Positions 8,174 to 17,461 of a stretch of DNA of 64,000 nucleotides are shown one piece after another. This stretch comes from Fidelibacterota bacterium (lineage in GTDB: Bacteria; Fidelibacterota; Marinisomatia; SCGC-AAA003-L08; JACNLC01). The translations under genes and the position numbers were made by a program. The stretch spans positions 33,190 to 97,189 of the forward strand of contig JABMOW010000018.1 of assembly GCA_013204025.1 (NCBI GenBank), read 5' to 3'. Each line of letters starts with the position of its first letter. The stretch's first letter is position 1. The notes below the pieces were generated by a model that was not told the origin of the DNA, made no database searches, and was given only the letters and a program-made list of their open reading frames with translations.

Positions 8174-9526
8174 TTATCTGTTTTTTCGTAAAATATAAAA
8201 CAACGCTCCACTCGCCAGCAATCCCGGATACATGGGTTCAATACTGAGTGGATATTGAGGCCAACCATCTAGCGAATTGGCCATCCCCATCGCATACCAT
8301 ACGCCCGATACGAAAAGAGGAAAGACCATAACCAAAAGAGGATATTTTATTTTCTGATTGTACATCGCGCCAATAATTGGGATGAGCAACACCGGTACGG
8401 CAAATGTGCCCATTGTGTACCAGATATCCAGAACATGGGTAAACCGACTGGCGATGATGATTGCAATGATCCCGGTGATCACTAATCCAGATCGTACAAG
8501 ATTCACTCTTGATCTTTCACTATTTGTGGGATTAAACAACTGTGGAATATCTTTACCGATGGTGAAGGCGGATATGAACGTGTAACTGTCAATAGTGGAC
8601 ATAATAATCGACAGCAGCGCCACAAAAAATATTCCCCGAAAAACAGGGGAGAGAACCGTTTCTGCCAATGCTAAATACGCATTATCTGATCCCGCAGGCA
8701 GAATCGCCAGTGCGTAAATACCGGTCATCACGCTCATCATGTCAAAGATAATCCAAAATCCAATGGAAATAAGTATTCCACGACGAACGGTACGATCGGA
8801 ATTCCCCGCATAGCATCGCTGGTAAAATCCTGGATCTATAAACGTCATCATAGCAATGAATCCCCAAATGAGGATATACGACCAGGAAAAATTACCAGGG
8901 ATATCGAATGCGTAATCAGGCGTGTGGGTAAGTAGAAAGTCTGTTCCTCCATATTGTCTGACAAGCATGATAAGGATCATACCGAACCCACCAAACATGA
9001 GGATGAACTGTAGCTTATCTGTACGAACAACGGACTGGAATCCACCAGAAAACGCATAGACGATTGAGAACCCGGCAGCCATCACAATAGCCCAGAATTC
9101 GGGGAGATGAAAAATGAACGTGAACATACCGCCAGCCATTTTGATGTAGGGAGCAGGGGATGCCAGTAGAAGTACAAACAACGCAGCCAGAACGCCGGGC
9201 CACTTTCCATATTTGAGATGGATGAACTCAGGAATTGTGCGGATATTTAGCGCAGAGATGCGAGGGGCGATCCATTTTAGAAAAATGAATCCTGCCAAAT
9301 AATAAAATACACCAAAGATCACCCACGTGGAAATACCGTGCTCAAAGGATACTCGTCCCACTTCCAGAATCCCGCCATACCAGGTCGTCACCAGGGTTGC
9401 CACGAATGCAGGGAGAGTGAGCTTCCGTCCTGCAAACAGAAAAGATTCTGTATCTGTTTCGGATCGTTTCCAGAATCCTGCAATAAGAATTACCAGCAGG
9501 TAGATAATGATGATGGATTGAATCAT
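8174..9526 (-). CDS. SSS-family sodium:solute symporter, candidate thiamin/HMP transporter
   Basis: A 450-residue inner-membrane protein with about 12-13 hydrophobic segments and SSS-family landmarks: ESFLFAGRKLTLPAFVATLV near the N-terminus, the GGFQSVVRTDKLQFILM stretch at about residues 160-176, and FIDPGFYQRCYAG in the middle. It should couple Na+ entry to uptake of a small organic solute. It lies 39 nt downstream of a TonB receptor gene that follows a TPP riboswitch. SSS proteins controlled by TPP riboswitches (ThiV) have been proposed as HMP or thiamin transporters, for example in SAR11, so the likely substrate is thiamin or its pyrimidine precursor. This is inferred from regulation, not from the protein itself. 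Confidence 0.85.
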   Translation of the reverse strand: MIQSIIIIYLLVILIAGFWKRSETDTESFLFAGRKLTLPAFVATLVTTWYGGILEVGRVSFEHGISTWVIFGVFYYLAGFIFLKWIAPRISALNIRTIPEFIHLKYGKWPGVLAALFVLLLASPAPYIKMAGGMFTFIFHLPEFWAIVMAAGFSIVYAFSGGFQSVVRTDKLQFILMFGGFGMILIMLVRQYGGTDFLLTHTPDYAFDIPGNFSWSYILIWGFIAMMTFIDPGFYQRCYAGNSDRTVRRGILISIGFWIIFDMMSVMTGIYALAILPAGSDNAYLALAETVLSPVFRGIFFVALLSIIMSTIDSYTFISAFTIGKDIPQLFNPTNSERSRVNLVRSGLVITGIIAIIIASRFTHVLDIWYTMGTFAVPVLLIPIIGAMYNQKIKYPLLVMVFPLFVSGVWYAMGMANSLDGWPQYPLSIEPMYPGLLASGALFYILRKNR

Positions 9527-9565
9527 GATCTAATTGATAATATCGGAGAAATCATTGGACAAAAA

Positions 9566-11881
9566 TTAAAATAAATACTCAAGTTCAACGGTGGCGTTTC
9601 GAGTGGCACCGGGCCAGTAATATCCATCCCAATATTCGTATCCGTATGTCTCATAGAGGGTATCGAAAACGTTGTTGACTTTGATTCGCACTGTCCACAT
9701 ATCTGATGTCAACCACCAGCCCAGATTCGTGGTCCAACGCGGATCGATAGACAAAGATCTTGTGTTTGCGCTGTCGATAAACTGGCGACCCACATATTTA
9801 CTGATGACAGAAATACCCGTAAACGGTTCAGGGGAGTATTGCACCGTCAGGTTCACCAATTCTTGTGGGACATTTGGGAGCTGGTTTTGCTTATGAGTTC
9901 CAGTGTGATAGGTTGCAGAGGTGATGGATCCGTTCATTTCTAAAACCAAGGTTTCTACTGGTTTAAAGACGAGTTCGAATTCAATACCTTTATGGATAGT
10001 CTCATCAGCAGTAACAATATTAAACTCTGTTTCTTCAAAATCGTAAATATCAGAAATGATCTCATTTTGGTACGTCATATGATAGTAATTCAACTTAATT
10101 GAGTGGAAGGTCTTCTTATGAGAAAACCCCAATTCGGTATCGAACACTTTTTCTGGTTGAGCGGCTTTTACGGTAGCACCAACACTATCAGCTTTAAAAA
10201 TTTGTACGTCGGAAGGTTCCTTTTGTGCGGTGCCATATGATCCGAATACGGTAGTCAGGTTATCTACTTTATAGGTGAAACCCAAGCGTGGATTGAAAAA
10301 ATCCCATTTTGCCGCGATATCTACACCGTTGAAATGGCCTATAGATTTTTGGATCAACGTCCAGTCATGATGCTGATATTGGAGGTCACCCGTCACAATC
10401 GTTCTTTCATTTGCATTCCAGACAGTTTGTGCGAAAAGGGTCGCAGAGGATTTTTCTCCATCAAAATCATAGTATCGAAACCAGTCAGGCATGATCGAAG
10501 TCAATGTAACATCAGAAAAATTTGATACTTCACCGTAGTGATGCCCGGTATATTTTCGAAGTTCTGCGCCTACATCAAAGCGGAAATCTGACATCTCCAT
10601 TGTTATCATTGGGGTCGTGCCGAAATATTGGTTAGTGATCCATTTTCGGCGAAGAAGATCGGTGGTCATCGCCGACTCGTCCTCATCAGTCCATGTATCG
10701 TTAATATCCAAATTATACGAGTAAAAATCAACGCTGGATTTAGCCACTTCGTAAAATCCACTACCGGTAACCAGATAGGCTGTGTTTCGGAATACCAAGT
10801 TTTTTCTGATGGGATAAAACGAGTTCAGAGAATAGATCTGTTGTAAAAAATCATCAGTGAATGGGGTGGTCCATTCCATTTTTCCAGTGCGTTTGAGACG
10901 ATCATCAACCATATCGCGAGAGATACCATCCCACTGTAAACGACTGACTTCTTTACCGATAAGTGCGCGGAACTGGTGAGTGATTTTATCAGATTGATAT
11001 TCTATCCCTCCAAAGAAAGACTGTTGATCAGATTGGGAATCATCTCGGTAGCCGTCTGATTGAAGCAGAGTAAAGCGACTCGTAAAATGGACTTTACCAT
11101 CCAGCATCTCATTTGAGAAATATTGTGTCCGGTACTTGCGTGTATTATAAGCACCGATGCTTGAAGAAACGGAAAGCTGCTCTCGGGGATGTGTAATTTG
11201 AGTCACCACGTTCACTGATCCTCCGAACGCTGCCGTACCATACAGGCTGTTCCCGATACCACGTTGGATTTCCACAACCGACGCATCGCTTAAAATATCT
11301 CCATGATCCACCCAATACACTTGATGGCTCTCATTATCGTTCAGAGAAACACCATCCAGCATGACGGCTATCCGGCTCTGATCAAAACCGCGGATGGAAA
11401 GATAAGAGTATCCCGTGCCATTTCCTGATTCGCTATACGCATAAATGCCAGGCTCGGATGACAGGACCATTGGGGCGTCCTCTGTTGAGTAGCGAAGTGA
11501 TATTTCATCCGGTGTAACGATCGAAAAAGAAACTGGAGTAACGCCTTCTATTGTTCTGGTGGCGGAGATGGTTATATCAGGCAGATTAATTCGTCGGGGG
11601 TTCATTTCGATGATAATGTTCACTCCAGGACCGATATACTTTACAGGTTCGTAACCGATGTGAGTAAAAGTTATCATGACTTCGTCCTCGGATGTTACAA
11701 GACTAAACTGACCATTTGTGTTGGTCATCGAGCCTGTATTGTCATCAAGGACAACATTTACATGACTGATGGGAAGTCCGGTGGTTTTATCGAGGACTCT
11801 ACCATTAGGTGAAGGCCCACCCCATAAAAAAGGAACAATAATAAAAAGAATGAATATCCGGAAAGATAGATTTTGAAGCAT
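9566..11881 (-). CDS. TonB-dependent receptor under TPP riboswitch control (probable thiamin-compound receptor)
   Basis: A 771-residue outer-membrane receptor. After the signal peptide (MLQNLSFRIFILFIIVPFLW) comes a CarboxypepD_reg-like domain (GRVLDKTTGLPISHVNVVLD, about 25-105). The plug domain contains YLSIRGFDQSRIAVMLDGVS and NSLYGTAAFGGSVNVVT, and is followed by a long barrel that ends in ATRNATVELEYLF with the expected terminal Phe. I chose the start at 11881 because GGAGG lies 8 nt upstream and this Shine-Dalgarno is part of the riboswitch. An ATG farther up, at 11905, lies within the riboswitch. Bacteroidetes have comparable TPP-controlled thiamin receptors. The operon continues into the SSS symporter. 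Confidence 0.92.
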   Translation of the reverse strand: MLQNLSFRIFILFIIVPFLWGGPSPNGRVLDKTTGLPISHVNVVLDDNTGSMTNTNGQFSLVTSEDEVMITFTHIGYEPVKYIGPGVNIIIEMNPRRINLPDITISATRTIEGVTPVSFSIVTPDEISLRYSTEDAPMVLSSEPGIYAYSESGNGTGYSYLSIRGFDQSRIAVMLDGVSLNDNESHQVYWVDHGDILSDASVVEIQRGIGNSLYGTAAFGGSVNVVTQITHPREQLSVSSSIGAYNTRKYRTQYFSNEMLDGKVHFTSRFTLLQSDGYRDDSQSDQQSFFGGIEYQSDKITHQFRALIGKEVSRLQWDGISRDMVDDRLKRTGKMEWTTPFTDDFLQQIYSLNSFYPIRKNLVFRNTAYLVTGSGFYEVAKSSVDFYSYNLDINDTWTDEDESAMTTDLLRRKWITNQYFGTTPMITMEMSDFRFDVGAELRKYTGHHYGEVSNFSDVTLTSIMPDWFRYYDFDGEKSSATLFAQTVWNANERTIVTGDLQYQHHDWTLIQKSIGHFNGVDIAAKWDFFNPRLGFTYKVDNLTTVFGSYGTAQKEPSDVQIFKADSVGATVKAAQPEKVFDTELGFSHKKTFHSIKLNYYHMTYQNEIISDIYDFEETEFNIVTADETIHKGIEFELVFKPVETLVLEMNGSITSATYHTGTHKQNQLPNVPQELVNLTVQYSPEPFTGISVISKYVGRQFIDSANTRSLSIDPRWTTNLGWWLTSDMWTVRIKVNNVFDTLYETYGYEYWDGYYWPGATRNATVELEYLF

Positions 11882-11891
11882 TTTGTTTTCC

Positions 11892-11989
11892 TCCGCTAGC
11901 ATCATCTAGATCAGGTTCAAGGGTATGTTCTCAGACATTCATCATGTGGCAGTTTCTGTTTTTACTGCATGAATGACACCCCTAACAGA
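11892..11989 (-). promoter_or_regulatory. TPP (thiamin pyrophosphate) riboswitch
   Basis: The minus-strand leader shows the THI-element consensus in order: GGGGTG, a long P3 arm (ATTCATGCAGT pairing with ACTGC..ATGAAT), CTGAGAA, then ACCCTTGAACCTGATCTAG and GATGATGC. P1 can be drawn as eight consecutive pairs (three of them G-U) between TCTGTTAG (11982-11989) and CTAGCGGA (11892-11899). The 3' strand of P1 includes the first bases of the GGAGG Shine-Dalgarno of the receptor gene, so TPP binding should hide the ribosome site and repress translation. I see no separate terminator between the aptamer and the ATG. Confidence 0.95.
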
Positions 11990-12194
11990 CCTGAAAAATT
12001 ACGGATACTGAATATGAATACGCAAAAGGCTATCCAACTCTCCAATATTCGGATTTATGTCACCTGAACATCAATGCATATCTCCTGAAAATCATTGCCT
12101 GATATTCATAAGATTCAGTGTAATTTTAACTGCAACAAAGAAAATCAATTTGGTGCCTTCAATACAAGATATAAACTCATATAAAAATTTAAAA

Positions 12195-14057
12195 ATGAAC
12201 ATTCGAACAATCACAATTTTGTGCTATTTATTCCTCTTCTTGCCAGTGCTGGCATTGGGGCAACCCAATTCAGATACAACATCAAAAGCGGGGCTGAAGC
12301 GTGAGATCAAAAGATCTGCACCTTCTGAAGATGCTTTTATGGCAGTTCAGAAGCTAGCGAAACCTTACCTCCTGGAAGGTGACTGGTATGCCGCCATTGC
12401 CATTTTTGATGAGTATAAACATCTGTTCCCAAAGATGTCTCATCGGTTTGAGAAAATCAATAACTTATTGAGTATGGAAGACGAGGGCTGGATCGTAGAA
12501 GTGATGAATGATCGTGTTAATAGCATGCAGTTTAACGAATTTAGTCCGGTTCCATCTTTTGACGGGCAATTTCTCTACTTTGCCAGTGATCGAACTCAGA
12601 CCGGTTATGGTAAAGAAGATGTTTTTGTCTCCCAGTTGATCAATGGTTCATGGGCGCCTGCGAAAAATATTAATGGTTACATCAATACCGCATCATCCGA
12701 AGCGCCATCGTCGGTGAGTATCGACGGGACACAATTGATCCTGTTTGGAAATTATGAGGGATCAAAAGGGAGAGGCGATCTGTTTATCTCGGAATTTATT
12801 GATACCACATGGACGCCCGTTATCTCATTTCCCACCGGCGTAAATACACGATATTTTGAAGGTGATGGTTTTTATTCTCCTGATGGGAAAGCATTTTTCT
12901 TTACATCCGACAGACCTGAAGGTGTGGGGAAATACCACAAACGAGATGAATATTTTCATGGTAGTTATGCAGGAAATTTAGATATTTACGTAATGGTCAG
13001 AACTGAATTTGGGACATGGAGCGAGCCTGAAAATCTCGGTTTTCTGGTGAATACACCTTTTTGTGATCAGGATCCTTATATCACACCTGACGGAAATACG
13101 CTTTATTTTTCCTCTGAAGGTCACTATGGATTGGGCGGTCTTGATATATTTAAAAGTCAGCGGATATCTAAAGACAGTTGGACACGATGGAGCGATCCTG
13201 TCAATTTGGGAAAAGATATCAATACAGTTTGGGATGACTCCGGTTATAAATGGGATGCATCCGGTGATTCAGCATTTTTTACAATTGCTATGAACGACAA
13301 AATGAACATCTACACGATTAAAGATTACAGCTTTTTACTTCCTTTTATTGATCCGGTTCAGGTTTATGGAATGATCACGGGAAAGGATAGCTCTCGAGTC
13401 CATGCTGAAATCAATGTTACTTATGCAGACTCTGATTCAGTTATTAGCAGCACTTTCACAGATTCACTTTTTGGTGTATTCCACGTGCGTTTGGATGACA
13501 ATAATACGTATAGAATATCCGCAAAGAAAGAGGGGTATTCCACAATGATAAAAACACTGATTTTGGGAGATTATGATGTAGGTGAATCAACCGCGCTCGA
13601 TTTCTCCTTGACACACATTCCAGTGGTCATCCCGGAGGACACGGTTCTTACCATTTTAGAAGAAGAACCAGCCGCACTTGATACTGCGTTGATCGAAGTT
13701 CCGGTTGTGATTCCAGAGTATGAGGTTCCAAATATTTTATTTGAGTTTAGAAAACAAGATATCCAACCTCAACAATTTTTCATATTGAAGAATCTCGCAG
13801 AGTTCATGACGAACAATCCTCAAATCAATTTTGAAATTTCTGGATTTACAGATGACGTAGGCACCGACGGTATAAATTCGAAATTATCCCATGACCGGGT
13901 TGCTTCTGTTGTGGGGTACATGGTTAATTTAGGTATTTCAGAAGACCGGTTTAACACTCACTACCATGGCAGCCAGAACCCGGTACAACCAAACGACTCC
14001 GAGGAAGGACGTCAGCAGAACCGAAGAGTAGAAATCCGGCAGATCAAAACTCCCTAA
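12195..14057 (+). CDS. PorE-like OmpA-family protein with PD40 propeller (probable T9SS anchor)
   Basis: A 620-residue secreted protein. A signal peptide (about 1-24, ending LPVLALGQ) is followed by a TPR-like helical stretch (LLEGDWYAAIAIFDEY). A beta-propeller of PD40 repeats spans about 110-380 (YFASDRTQTGYGKEDVFVS, FYSPDGKAFFFTSDRPEG, YITPDGNTLYFSSEGHYG). A carboxypeptidase-regulatory-like domain sits at about 390-475. The C-terminal OmpA domain (about 510-620) has peptidoglycan-binding motifs ISGFTDDVGTDGINSKLSHD and GRQQNRRVEI. This TPR-PD40-CRD-OmpA order is that of PorE, which tethers the type IX secretion machine to peptidoglycan. PorE is a lipoprotein, whereas I see no lipobox Cys here. 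T9SS cargo in this window supports the idea. The ATG at 12195 begins the signal peptide; no Shine-Dalgarno is visible. Confidence 0.75.
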   Translation: MNIRTITILCYLFLFLPVLALGQPNSDTTSKAGLKREIKRSAPSEDAFMAVQKLAKPYLLEGDWYAAIAIFDEYKHLFPKMSHRFEKINNLLSMEDEGWIVEVMNDRVNSMQFNEFSPVPSFDGQFLYFASDRTQTGYGKEDVFVSQLINGSWAPAKNINGYINTASSEAPSSVSIDGTQLILFGNYEGSKGRGDLFISEFIDTTWTPVISFPTGVNTRYFEGDGFYSPDGKAFFFTSDRPEGVGKYHKRDEYFHGSYAGNLDIYVMVRTEFGTWSEPENLGFLVNTPFCDQDPYITPDGNTLYFSSEGHYGLGGLDIFKSQRISKDSWTRWSDPVNLGKDINTVWDDSGYKWDASGDSAFFTIAMNDKMNIYTIKDYSFLLPFIDPVQVYGMITGKDSSRVHAEINVTYADSDSVISSTFTDSLFGVFHVRLDDNNTYRISAKKEGYSTMIKTLILGDYDVGESTALDFSLTHIPVVIPEDTVLTILEEEPAALDTALIEVPVVIPEYEVPNILFEFRKQDIQPQQFFILKNLAEFMTNNPQINFEISGFTDDVGTDGINSKLSHDRVASVVGYMVNLGISEDRFNTHYHGSQNPVQPNDSEEGRQQNRRVEIRQIKTP

Positions 14058-14154
14058 AGATTAAAACACCAATCAACAATTCCGAATTAGGAATTAGTAG
14101 TTTGTTAAAATCTTAAATCCTCTTTCGTTATTCGATTTTTAAATCGGAAAACAA

Positions 14155-14970
14155 TTAACCGATGCTATTCCTAAAGATATCAAATTCAGGCTGATCGATC
14201 ACTTTAATCATTTGTTGGTGAATTTTTCCATTCGTTGCCAATACTCTGAATCCTTTTGGGGATAATTTCCCACCACCCCAATCTGATGTTTTTCCACCCG
14301 CTTCCCGAAGTATGAATTCACCTGCACAAATATCCCAGGATTGTAGATTGAACTCCCAGAATCCTTCAAACCTGCCTGCAGCCACATAGCATAGGTCAAG
14401 TGATGCAGCTCCCAATCGACGAACCCCATGTGAGTTTCGATAAAACAATTTGAATAATTCGTAATTCGTTTCCCAAAGTTCATCTTGCTTGTACGGGAAT
14501 CCAGTGAGAAGTAGACTTGTTGCTAATTCAGAAGTGTCTGACACTTTTACTCTACTGCCATTTAAATAAGCGCCACCATCCAATGATGCAGAAAAACATT
14601 GGTTGAAAACCGGATTAAATACAACACCTGCAACGGTCTGATTTTGGTATTGTACTCCGATAGATACTGCAAATTCTGGAAACTGATGGACGAAATTGGT
14701 GGTTCCGTCAAGAGGATCTACCACCCAGTTGATGTGAGAATCAGGGAGAATAACAGAGTTTTCTTCACTGATGATGGAATGATCGGGGAAGCGATTTTGT
14801 ATCCTCTGGGTTATCAGATCTTCGGACGCCAGATCGGCTTCCGTCACTAAATCGTTAATCCCGGATTTTCCCCGAATATCTTTGAGCTTCCCCAAATGAT
14901 CAAGCAAGACTTGACCTGCGGCACGGGCTGTCTCCTCGGCAAACTCAGCAATACTTCTCCAGTCCATCAT
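14155..14970 (-). CDS. Inositol monophosphatase family protein (SuhB/CysQ-like)
   Basis: A 271-residue cytosolic Mg2+-dependent phosphatase. It has the family signatures: LVTEADLASED, SIISEEN with the metal-binding Glu, WVVDPLDGTTNFVHQFPEFA (motif with the metal-binding Asp residues) and a C-terminal WDICAGEFILREAGGKTSDW. Members dephosphorylate inositol-1-phosphate, PAP or similar sugar phosphates, and sequence alone does not decide the substrate. It begins 18 nt after the AGCS symporter gene on the same strand, so the two are probably co-transcribed. Start is at 14970, or one codon later. No clear Shine-Dalgarno is visible. Confidence 0.9.
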   Translation of the reverse strand: MMDWRSIAEFAEETARAAGQVLLDHLGKLKDIRGKSGINDLVTEADLASEDLITQRIQNRFPDHSIISEENSVILPDSHINWVVDPLDGTTNFVHQFPEFAVSIGVQYQNQTVAGVVFNPVFNQCFSASLDGGAYLNGSRVKVSDTSELATSLLLTGFPYKQDELWETNYELFKLFYRNSHGVRRLGAASLDLCYVAAGRFEGFWEFNLQSWDICAGEFILREAGGKTSDWGGGKLSPKGFRVLATNGKIHQQMIKVIDQPEFDIFRNSIG

Positions 14971-14988
14971 TTATCTAATGACATGATG

Positions 14989-16605
14989 TTATCGGTATGT
15001 TTCTGTTTTCTTCTTTCCTTTATTGACGGGATGATCAATTGAAAAGTAGTTCTTTTGCATTTTTAACAACGACGCCGATAACATGATAATAGCGAACAGG
15101 TTCGGGAATGTCATAAATCCTAGCGCCGCATCACCAAACGCCCATACGGATTCTAACTCAGCAATAGCGCCTCCGAAAACGAATAATACAAAAATCCAGC
15201 GGTAAACCGGAATAGCTTTTGGACCAAAAAGGTAGTCTGCTGACCGGTCACCATAGAATGACCAACTGATGGCGGTTGAAACGGCAAATAGTAGAACAGA
15301 GACCGTTACAATCTTATCTCCATAATTGAAGAGCCAACTGAGCCCTTCTTTGAATGCGAAGGATGTGAGGAGGCTGCTGTTTAATAATTCTCCTGTGAAT
15401 AATGGGTCTATCCTGTTTACATAAAATTCTGTATGCATCCATGCGCCAGTACTAATGATGACTAGTCCTGTAAGTGTACAGATCACGATGGTGTCGATAA
15501 ACGGTCCAAGCATCGCAACAGCGCCTTCTCGCACTGCATATTTCGTCTTGGCCGTGGAGTGGGCAATTGCTGCACTACCCTGACCGGCTTCGTTAGAGTA
15601 CAATCCCCGTTTGATTCCCCATAACATGGTATTCATAAACACCAGGAATGCACCTCCGCCAACACCTGCGATTTCAGCAGGCGGGTTGAATGCCATTTGA
15701 AAAATGAGAGAAAAACTTTTGCCGATCTCAGGCAAATTGGCAATTAATATCAATCCTGCTGCAGAGACATAAATCAGCGCCATAAAGGGAGCCAGGAATC
15801 CTGTCACACGACCAATCCGACGAATACCACCAATGATCACCATTCCTACTATTGTGGCCAGAACAACGCCATTGATCACCTGTTGTACGGATAATTCAAA
15901 TCCCTGCCATAGCATGTGTTTAATAGTGAGGAGGTGTAAGGGGCCCACAATTTGTACGACTTCAGAATAAACCTGGTCTGAAACTGTGAACGCTTGAATG
16001 GCATTACCAGTAGCAAAAGAACAAATAATTGCAAATGCAGCAAATGCAACTGCCAACCATCGCCATTTCACGCCCATCCCATGTTCTATGGTATACATTG
16101 GCCCTCCGGCAGTGGTTCCATCAGGGCGTATTTCACGATATTTCAAAGCAAGCGTCGATTCGGCGAATTTTAAAGTAGTTCCAAAGAAAGCCGTGATCCA
16201 CATCCAGAATATGGCGCCGGGACCTCCGTAATAAATGGCGGTTGCTACACCGGCAATGTTCCCGATACCGACCGTAGCTGACAGAGCAGTGGCCAGAGCG
16301 CGAAAATGGTTCAGATCACCTTCATCAGCTGGATCATCATAAATGCCGCGCGTTACTTTTACCCCGTGCCAAAAATATCTTATTTGAGGAAACCCTAATT
16401 TGATAGTGGCGAAAATCCCGGTACCCACCAACACAATGATCATAATAGGGATCGCACTAAGTGGTAAGGATTCTGATGGGAAATTCTTAAAGATTTCAAA
16501 ATTTCCAGGGAAAGACCACACCGCATCATAAAACGGCATACCCCAGAAGATTAGTATCAGAAAAATAATTGAGAATGCGATAATACCGGCAGTTGATCTT
16601 TTCAT
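14989..16605 (-). CDS. AGCS-family sodium:alanine/glycine symporter
   Basis: A 538-residue inner-membrane transporter that imports small amino acids with Na+. Typical AGCS sequences are present: TALSATVGIGNIAGVATAIYY at about residues 108-128, GGPGAIFWMWITAFFGTTLK, a GGPMYTIEHGMG segment, IKRGLYSNEAGQGSAAIAHS at about 334-353, and GDRSADYLFG near the end. It is longer than many members because of a loop between early helices and an N-terminal hydrophobic segment (MKRSTAGIIAFSIIFLILIF). It is divergent from the MarC gene. Sodium coupling fits the NQR/NhaD equipment elsewhere in the window. The amino-acid preference is not resolved. Confidence 0.92.
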   Translation of the reverse strand: MKRSTAGIIAFSIIFLILIFWGMPFYDAVWSFPGNFEIFKNFPSESLPLSAIPIMIIVLVGTGIFATIKLGFPQIRYFWHGVKVTRGIYDDPADEGDLNHFRALATALSATVGIGNIAGVATAIYYGGPGAIFWMWITAFFGTTLKFAESTLALKYREIRPDGTTAGGPMYTIEHGMGVKWRWLAVAFAAFAIICSFATGNAIQAFTVSDQVYSEVVQIVGPLHLLTIKHMLWQGFELSVQQVINGVVLATIVGMVIIGGIRRIGRVTGFLAPFMALIYVSAAGLILIANLPEIGKSFSLIFQMAFNPPAEIAGVGGGAFLVFMNTMLWGIKRGLYSNEAGQGSAAIAHSTAKTKYAVREGAVAMLGPFIDTIVICTLTGLVIISTGAWMHTEFYVNRIDPLFTGELLNSSLLTSFAFKEGLSWLFNYGDKIVTVSVLLFAVSTAISWSFYGDRSADYLFGPKAIPVYRWIFVLFVFGGAIAELESVWAFGDAALGFMTFPNLFAIIMLSASLLKMQKNYFSIDHPVNKGKKKTETYR

Positions 16606-16841
16606 GGTAATCCTACATTTGTTGTGAAATAATGGGGCAATTCTAAGCGTTTTGCAGAAGTTTTACCAACTATGAATTCAATTCCCCACGACTCAAAGTA
16701 TTATGAACTGAATTGATCTTTTCCTGCACAAACGTTTCAATATTTTCTAATGGAAATCATCTGGACTGAGTGCAAAATAGTTATAAATTTCAGCTGGATT
16801 TTACTTCAGAATTCACTCAATTTATCATTTTCAGGAACCAC

Positions 16842-17432
16842 ATGTCAATTCTTTCTGCTGCCATACTTTTATTTCTGGTGATGGACCCCATGGGGAACAT
16901 TCCAATATTTGTTTCTACATTGAAAAATACGCCCACAGCCAGGCATCGGCGAATCATCCGCAGGGAATTACTCATTGCATTGTTTGTATTGGTGCTTTTC
17001 ATGTTCGCAGGGCAATACATTATGCAATTGCTTCAAATTTCGGAAATTCCATTATCAATATCCGGTGGAATTATCCTCTTTATCATCGCTATCCGGATGA
17101 TCTTCCCAAATCGAATGGGGGATAAACAATATCCCGAGTCTGAAGCTGAACCACTTATTGTTCCATTGGCTATCCCGCTGATCGCTGGACCCTCCGCCAT
17201 GGCGTCAGTGATGCTGCTCATGAGTCAGGATGCGTCCCGATGGATGGATTGGCTCATCGCTCTGATCCTTGCGTGGACGCTTTCAGGGATCATCCTGTTA
17301 ATTTCCGCACCGTTAAGCAAACTTCTGGGTGCTCGTGGACTCATCGCTTTGGAACGACTCATGGGGATGATCCTTACGACAGTTGCAGTTCAAATGATCC
17401 TCACCGGTATTCACAAGTTCTTGCAGGGATGA
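16842..17432 (+). CDS. MarC-family (UPF0056, YhgN-like) membrane protein
   Basis: A 196-residue protein with six predicted membrane segments. The opening MSILSAAILLFLVMDPMGNI closely follows the MarC/YhgN family pattern, with the conserved MDP.GN.P motif, and IPLIAGPSAMASVMLLMS in the middle is the second family repeat. MarC proteins were once linked to multidrug resistance but their transport function is unsettled. I chose the ATG at 16842 because the family motif starts there and AGGA precedes it. The frame extends upstream to 16770 with unlikely residues. The 236-bp gap to the divergent AGCS gene must hold both promoters. Confidence 0.88.
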   Translation: MSILSAAILLFLVMDPMGNIPIFVSTLKNTPTARHRRIIRRELLIALFVLVLFMFAGQYIMQLLQISEIPLSISGGIILFIIAIRMIFPNRMGDKQYPESEAEPLIVPLAIPLIAGPSAMASVMLLMSQDASRWMDWLIALILAWTLSGIILLISAPLSKLLGARGLIALERLMGMILTTVAVQMILTGIHKFLQG

Positions 17433-17436
17433 GAAG

Positions 17437-17461
17437 TTCCCTGCCTGCGGCAGGCAGGGAA
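17437..17461. repeat. Palindromic REP-like hairpin element
   Basis: Two perfect 11-bp arms, TTCCCTGCCTG and CAGGCAGGGAA, flank a CGG loop, starting five bases after the marC stop. There is no T-tract, so it is not a classic intrinsic terminator. GC-rich palindromes of this CCTGCC..GGCAGG type occur as dispersed elements in many genomes. Only one copy was noticed in this window. Confidence 0.6.

Noticed and set aside
8149..8268. Upstream extension of the cupin gene
   Set aside because: It overlaps the symporter 3' end, and the ATG at 8148 has a good Shine-Dalgarno.
11882..11905. Start of the TonB receptor at 11905
   Set aside because: That ATG lies inside the TPP riboswitch; 11881 has GGAGG at proper spacing and begins the signal peptide.
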